Of a DNA stretch of 64,000 nucleotides, positions 61,962 through 64,000 are shown one piece after another. Under the pieces are notes generated by a model, which worked only from the letters and a program-made list of their open reading frames with translations, ran no database searches and was not told where the DNA came from. Position 1 is the stretch's first letter; every line of letters starts with the position of its first letter. A program made the translations under genes and the position numbers. The DNA is from Desulfonatronum lacustre DSM 10312 (GTDB lineage Bacteria; Desulfobacterota; Desulfovibrionia; Desulfovibrionales; Desulfonatronaceae), in contig NZ_KI912608.1 in the NCBI RefSeq assembly GCF_000519265.1, positions 3,153,421 to 3,217,420 on the forward strand, read 5' to 3'.

Positions 61962-63415
61962 CGGCTCAATGCCTCCATCAGCTGGGCCTTCAACTTCCCC
62001 CGCGTTGCGGCAATCTGTTCCAGCAGCTTTTCGTACTCCGGCAGCAGTTGCTCCACGTCCCCCGGGCCGGTGTCGGCATTGTGCGGATTTTTCAAATCCA
62101 GGTTGTAGTTTCCGGCCTTGATCTGATCGATGGGTATGCGCCAAGCTCGTTCGTTCTCCATGCGACCGGCGAAGCCGTCCTGTTCCCTCCCCCACCACGC
62201 ACGCTCGGCTTCGAATTCCTCGATGCGGATGGGTTTGCCCTTGTTGTAGCTTTTGGCTCCGGGCGGGTACGGGTGCTCGTAGTACCAGACTTCCCGGGTG
62301 GGTGCGCCCTTGGTGAAGAACAGGAGGTTGGTGCGGATGCTGGTGTACGGGTTGAAGACGCCGTTGGGCAGGCGGACGATGGTGTGCAGGTTGCACTCGG
62401 TGAGCAGGGCTTCCTTGATGCGTGTTTTCACGCCTTCGCCGAACAGGGTGCCGTCGGGCAGGACGATTCCGGCGCGTCCGCCGGGTTTCAATATCTTCAT
62501 GAGCAGGACCAGGAACAGGTCCGCCGTCTCGCGGGTCCGGAACTCGGCGGGGAAGTTGGCTTCGATGCCGTCCTCCTCCATGCCGCCGAAGGGCGGGTTG
62601 GTGACGATGACGTCCACGCGCTCCCTGGGACTCCAGTCGCGCAGGGGGCGGGCCAGGGTGTTGTCGTGGCGGACGCCCACAGGCACGTCGATGCCGTGCA
62701 GAAGCAGGTTGGTGATGCACAGGACGTGGGGCAGGTGCTTTTTCTCGATCCCGGCGAAACAGACCTGGATGCGCTGTTCGTCCGCCGCGCTTTTGGCCTG
62801 TTTGCGCAGGTGCTCGATGGCGCAGACCAGAAAGCCGCCGGTACCGCAGGCCGGGTCGAGGATGGTTTCGCCCAGGCGCGGGTTGACCTGTTCGACGATG
62901 AATTGGGTTACGGCCCGGGGAGTATAGAATTCCCCCGCGTTTCCGGCGGACTGCAAATCCTTGAGTAGCTTTTCGTAGATGTCGCCGAACATGTGGCGAT
63001 CATCCGAAGCGTTGAAGTTGATGGCGTTGATCTTGTTGATCACCTGGCGCATCAACGTGCCGTTTTTCATGTAGTTGTTGGCGTCCTCAAAGGACATCCG
63101 GATTAGGCCGCTGATCTTGTCCCCGCCCACGGTTAGGGACTTGAGTTTGGGCAAGAGCGCGTTGTTGACGAAATCCAGCAGCGCCTCGCCGGTGACGCCC
63201 TCCTCGTCCGCGGCCCAGGCGGACCAGCGCAGATTCTCCGGCAGGGGCGAGCGGTAGGTGTCGCGGAGAAGCTGCATCTCCTTTTCGCGGTCGTCGAAGA
63301 TCTTCAGAAAGAACATCCAGCCGAGCTGTTCCAGGCGCTGGGCGTCGCCGTAGGTTCCGGCGTCCTTGCGCATGATGTCTTGGATGGATTTTACGATGCC
63401 TGAGATGTTGGGCAT
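61958..63415 (-). CDS. hsdM: Type I DNA methyltransferase subunit HsdM
   Basis: A 485-residue N6-adenine methylase. N-terminal helical HsdM_N domain (SIQDIMRKDAGTYGDAQRLEQLGWMFFLKIFDD), SAM-binding FYTPRAVTQFIVEQVNPRLGETILDPACGTGGFLV and catalytic NPPF in VDVIVTNPPFGGMEED. It acts as M2S with HsdS. Its ATG shares a base with the higA stop (TAATG). No hsdR lies in the window. Confidence 0.95.
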   Translation of the reverse strand: MPNISGIVKSIQDIMRKDAGTYGDAQRLEQLGWMFFLKIFDDREKEMQLLRDTYRSPLPENLRWSAWAADEEGVTGEALLDFVNNALLPKLKSLTVGGDKISGLIRMSFEDANNYMKNGTLMRQVINKINAINFNASDDRHMFGDIYEKLLKDLQSAGNAGEFYTPRAVTQFIVEQVNPRLGETILDPACGTGGFLVCAIEHLRKQAKSAADEQRIQVCFAGIEKKHLPHVLCITNLLLHGIDVPVGVRHDNTLARPLRDWSPRERVDVIVTNPPFGGMEEDGIEANFPAEFRTRETADLFLVLLMKILKPGGRAGIVLPDGTLFGEGVKTRIKEALLTECNLHTIVRLPNGVFNPYTSIRTNLLFFTKGAPTREVWYYEHPYPPGAKSYNKGKPIRIEEFEAERAWWGREQDGFAGRMENERAWRIPIDQIKAGNYNLDLKNPHNADTGPGDVEQLLPEYEKLLEQIAATRGKLKAQLMEALSR

Positions 63416-63768
63416 TAATTTACAGGGGATGGTTCAAAATGGGTGAGCAGGTTGTTCCTGGCCGCGATGTTTCCGGCCACGGCCAGTTGTCGGACTTCCT
63501 TGTTGATGCGTTCTGCCAGTGCGTCCTCAGCCATATCCAGTTCGTAGTCCATCTGCAGGCCCAGCCAGAAACTGGAGGAATTGCCGAAGTATCTGGAGAG
63601 CCGCAGGGCCGTATCCGCCGTGATGGCGCGTTTCCCGTGAATGATCTCGTTGATCCTGCGCGGGGAGACCGCAAGATCCCTGCCCAGCCGATTCTGGCTG
63701 ATGGCCAGCGGCTTGAGGAATTCCTCTTCCAGAATCTCACCAGGATGTACGGGAAGAATTTTCTTCAT
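63415..63768 (-). CDS. higA: HigA-type antitoxin
   Basis: A 117-residue XRE antitoxin with the HigA start HPGEILEEEFLKPLAISQNRLGRDLAVSPRRINEIIHGKRAITADTALRLSRYFG. The C-terminal 35 residues are less conserved. GGGGTGAG precedes the ATG, three bases after the higB stop. Its stop overlaps the hsdM start, so it could couple or regulate methylase expression. Confidence 0.92.
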   Translation of the reverse strand: MKKILPVHPGEILEEEFLKPLAISQNRLGRDLAVSPRRINEIIHGKRAITADTALRLSRYFGNSSSFWLGLQMDYELDMAEDALAERINKEVRQLAVAGNIAARNNLLTHFEPSPVN

Positions 63769-63771
63769 TTC

Positions 63772-64000
63772 TCACCCCTTGTGATAATCGACGATCTCAA
63801 CGTCATGCGCGCCGCCATCGCGCCAGACAAAGCAGATTCGCCATTGGTCGTTGATTCGGATGCAATGCTGTCCCTGGCGGTTGCCCATGAGAGCTTCCAA
63901 TCGATTTCCCGGGGGGATGCGAAAATCATCAAGGCTTGAGCTGCGATTCAGCATTCGCAGCTTCCGGAAGGCGGTTCTCTGGTTTGCCAGACGTGCTTCC
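63772..64000 (-). CDS. higB: HigB-type toxin (5' end outside window)
   Basis: A RelE/ParE-superfamily mRNA-interferase-like toxin. The frame is open to the window edge and reads ..ARLANQRTAFRKLRMLNRSSSLDDFRIPPGNRLEALMGNRQGQHCIRINDQWRICFVWRDGG..DVEIVDYHKG, about 75 codons visible of an expected 90 or so. An internal ATG at 63954 is not the true start. The Gly-Asn-Arg-Leu-Glu and INDQWRICF motifs are typical of HigB. Confidence 0.9.
   Translation of the reverse strand, partial: EARLANQRTAFRKLRMLNRSSSLDDFRIPPGNRLEALMGNRQGQHCIRINDQWRICFVWRDGGAHDVEIVDYHKG

Noticed and set aside
61962-62720. Upstream extension of the 63-residue linker ORF into hsdM
   Set aside because: This part is hsdM read in another frame (His/Arg/Pro-rich); only the portion after the ATG at 61961 is a credible gene.

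Overview
The window (about 60% G+C, densely packed on both strands) looks like the chromosome of a sulfate-reducing deltaproteobacterium of the order Desulfovibrionales; a Desulfonatronum-like genus is my guess from memory of gene content, not something a search has confirmed. Pointers are the archaeal-type class I aldolase for 2-amino-3,7-dideoxyheptulosonate next to mltG, a heme-binding (CxxCH) chemotaxis receptor, an anaerobic sulfatase maturase, and a riboswitch-led thiSGHFEC operon.

Layout. 1-5.5 kb: a DMT exporter, then a minus-strand choline-sulfate module (IclR regulator, choline sulfatase, radical-SAM maturase, betaine/choline-binding protein). 5.5-8.2 kb: a patch of small, mostly lower-GC, plus-strand genes (alpha/beta hydrolase, truncated methyltransferase, HNH nuclease, cupin) that resembles integron-type cargo. 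8.2-31.2 kb: core and signalling genes, including a histidine kinase, a FapA-like protein, an acyl-CoA synthetase, rpoZ-dnaJ-moaC, hisH-hisF, cheD-HDOD-patatin, nagZ, an M24 peptidase, gmd, a chemoreceptor, a TtuA/TtuB-like tRNA-thiolation pair, a response regulator, mltG and the heptulosonate synthase. 31.2-34.7 kb: two AAA+/DUF4143 ATPase genes, each preceded by its own pair of tandem palindromes, plus a duplicated acetyltransferase tail. 34.7-40 kb: the thiS-thiG-thiH-thiF-thiE-thiC operon behind a TPP riboswitch and terminator. 40-50.7 kb: the rpsB-tsf-pyrH-frr-uppS-cdsA-dxr-rseP-tsaB backbone followed by a GH57 glycosidase. 50.7-56.2 kb: a RelE/ParE-type toxin-antitoxin pair, apbE, nitroreductase, tex and an acyltransferase. 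56.2-64 kb: a defence island with hipBA, a frameshifted AlbA/ATPase gene, and a tightly overlapped higB-higA-hsdM-orf63-hsdS operon running off the window end.

Four families of non-coding palindromic repeats are scattered through the core. They include long hairpins built from degenerate ATCGAA/ATCGGG hexamers, one of which supplies the last codons of thiF, and elements bounded by AACTACTCAGC inverted ends, one of which lies in the thi leader. The most promising unexplained signals are the two ATPase genes with private tandem operators, the toxin-antitoxin-coupled restriction-modification operon with its 63-residue linker ORF, and the hexamer hairpins.
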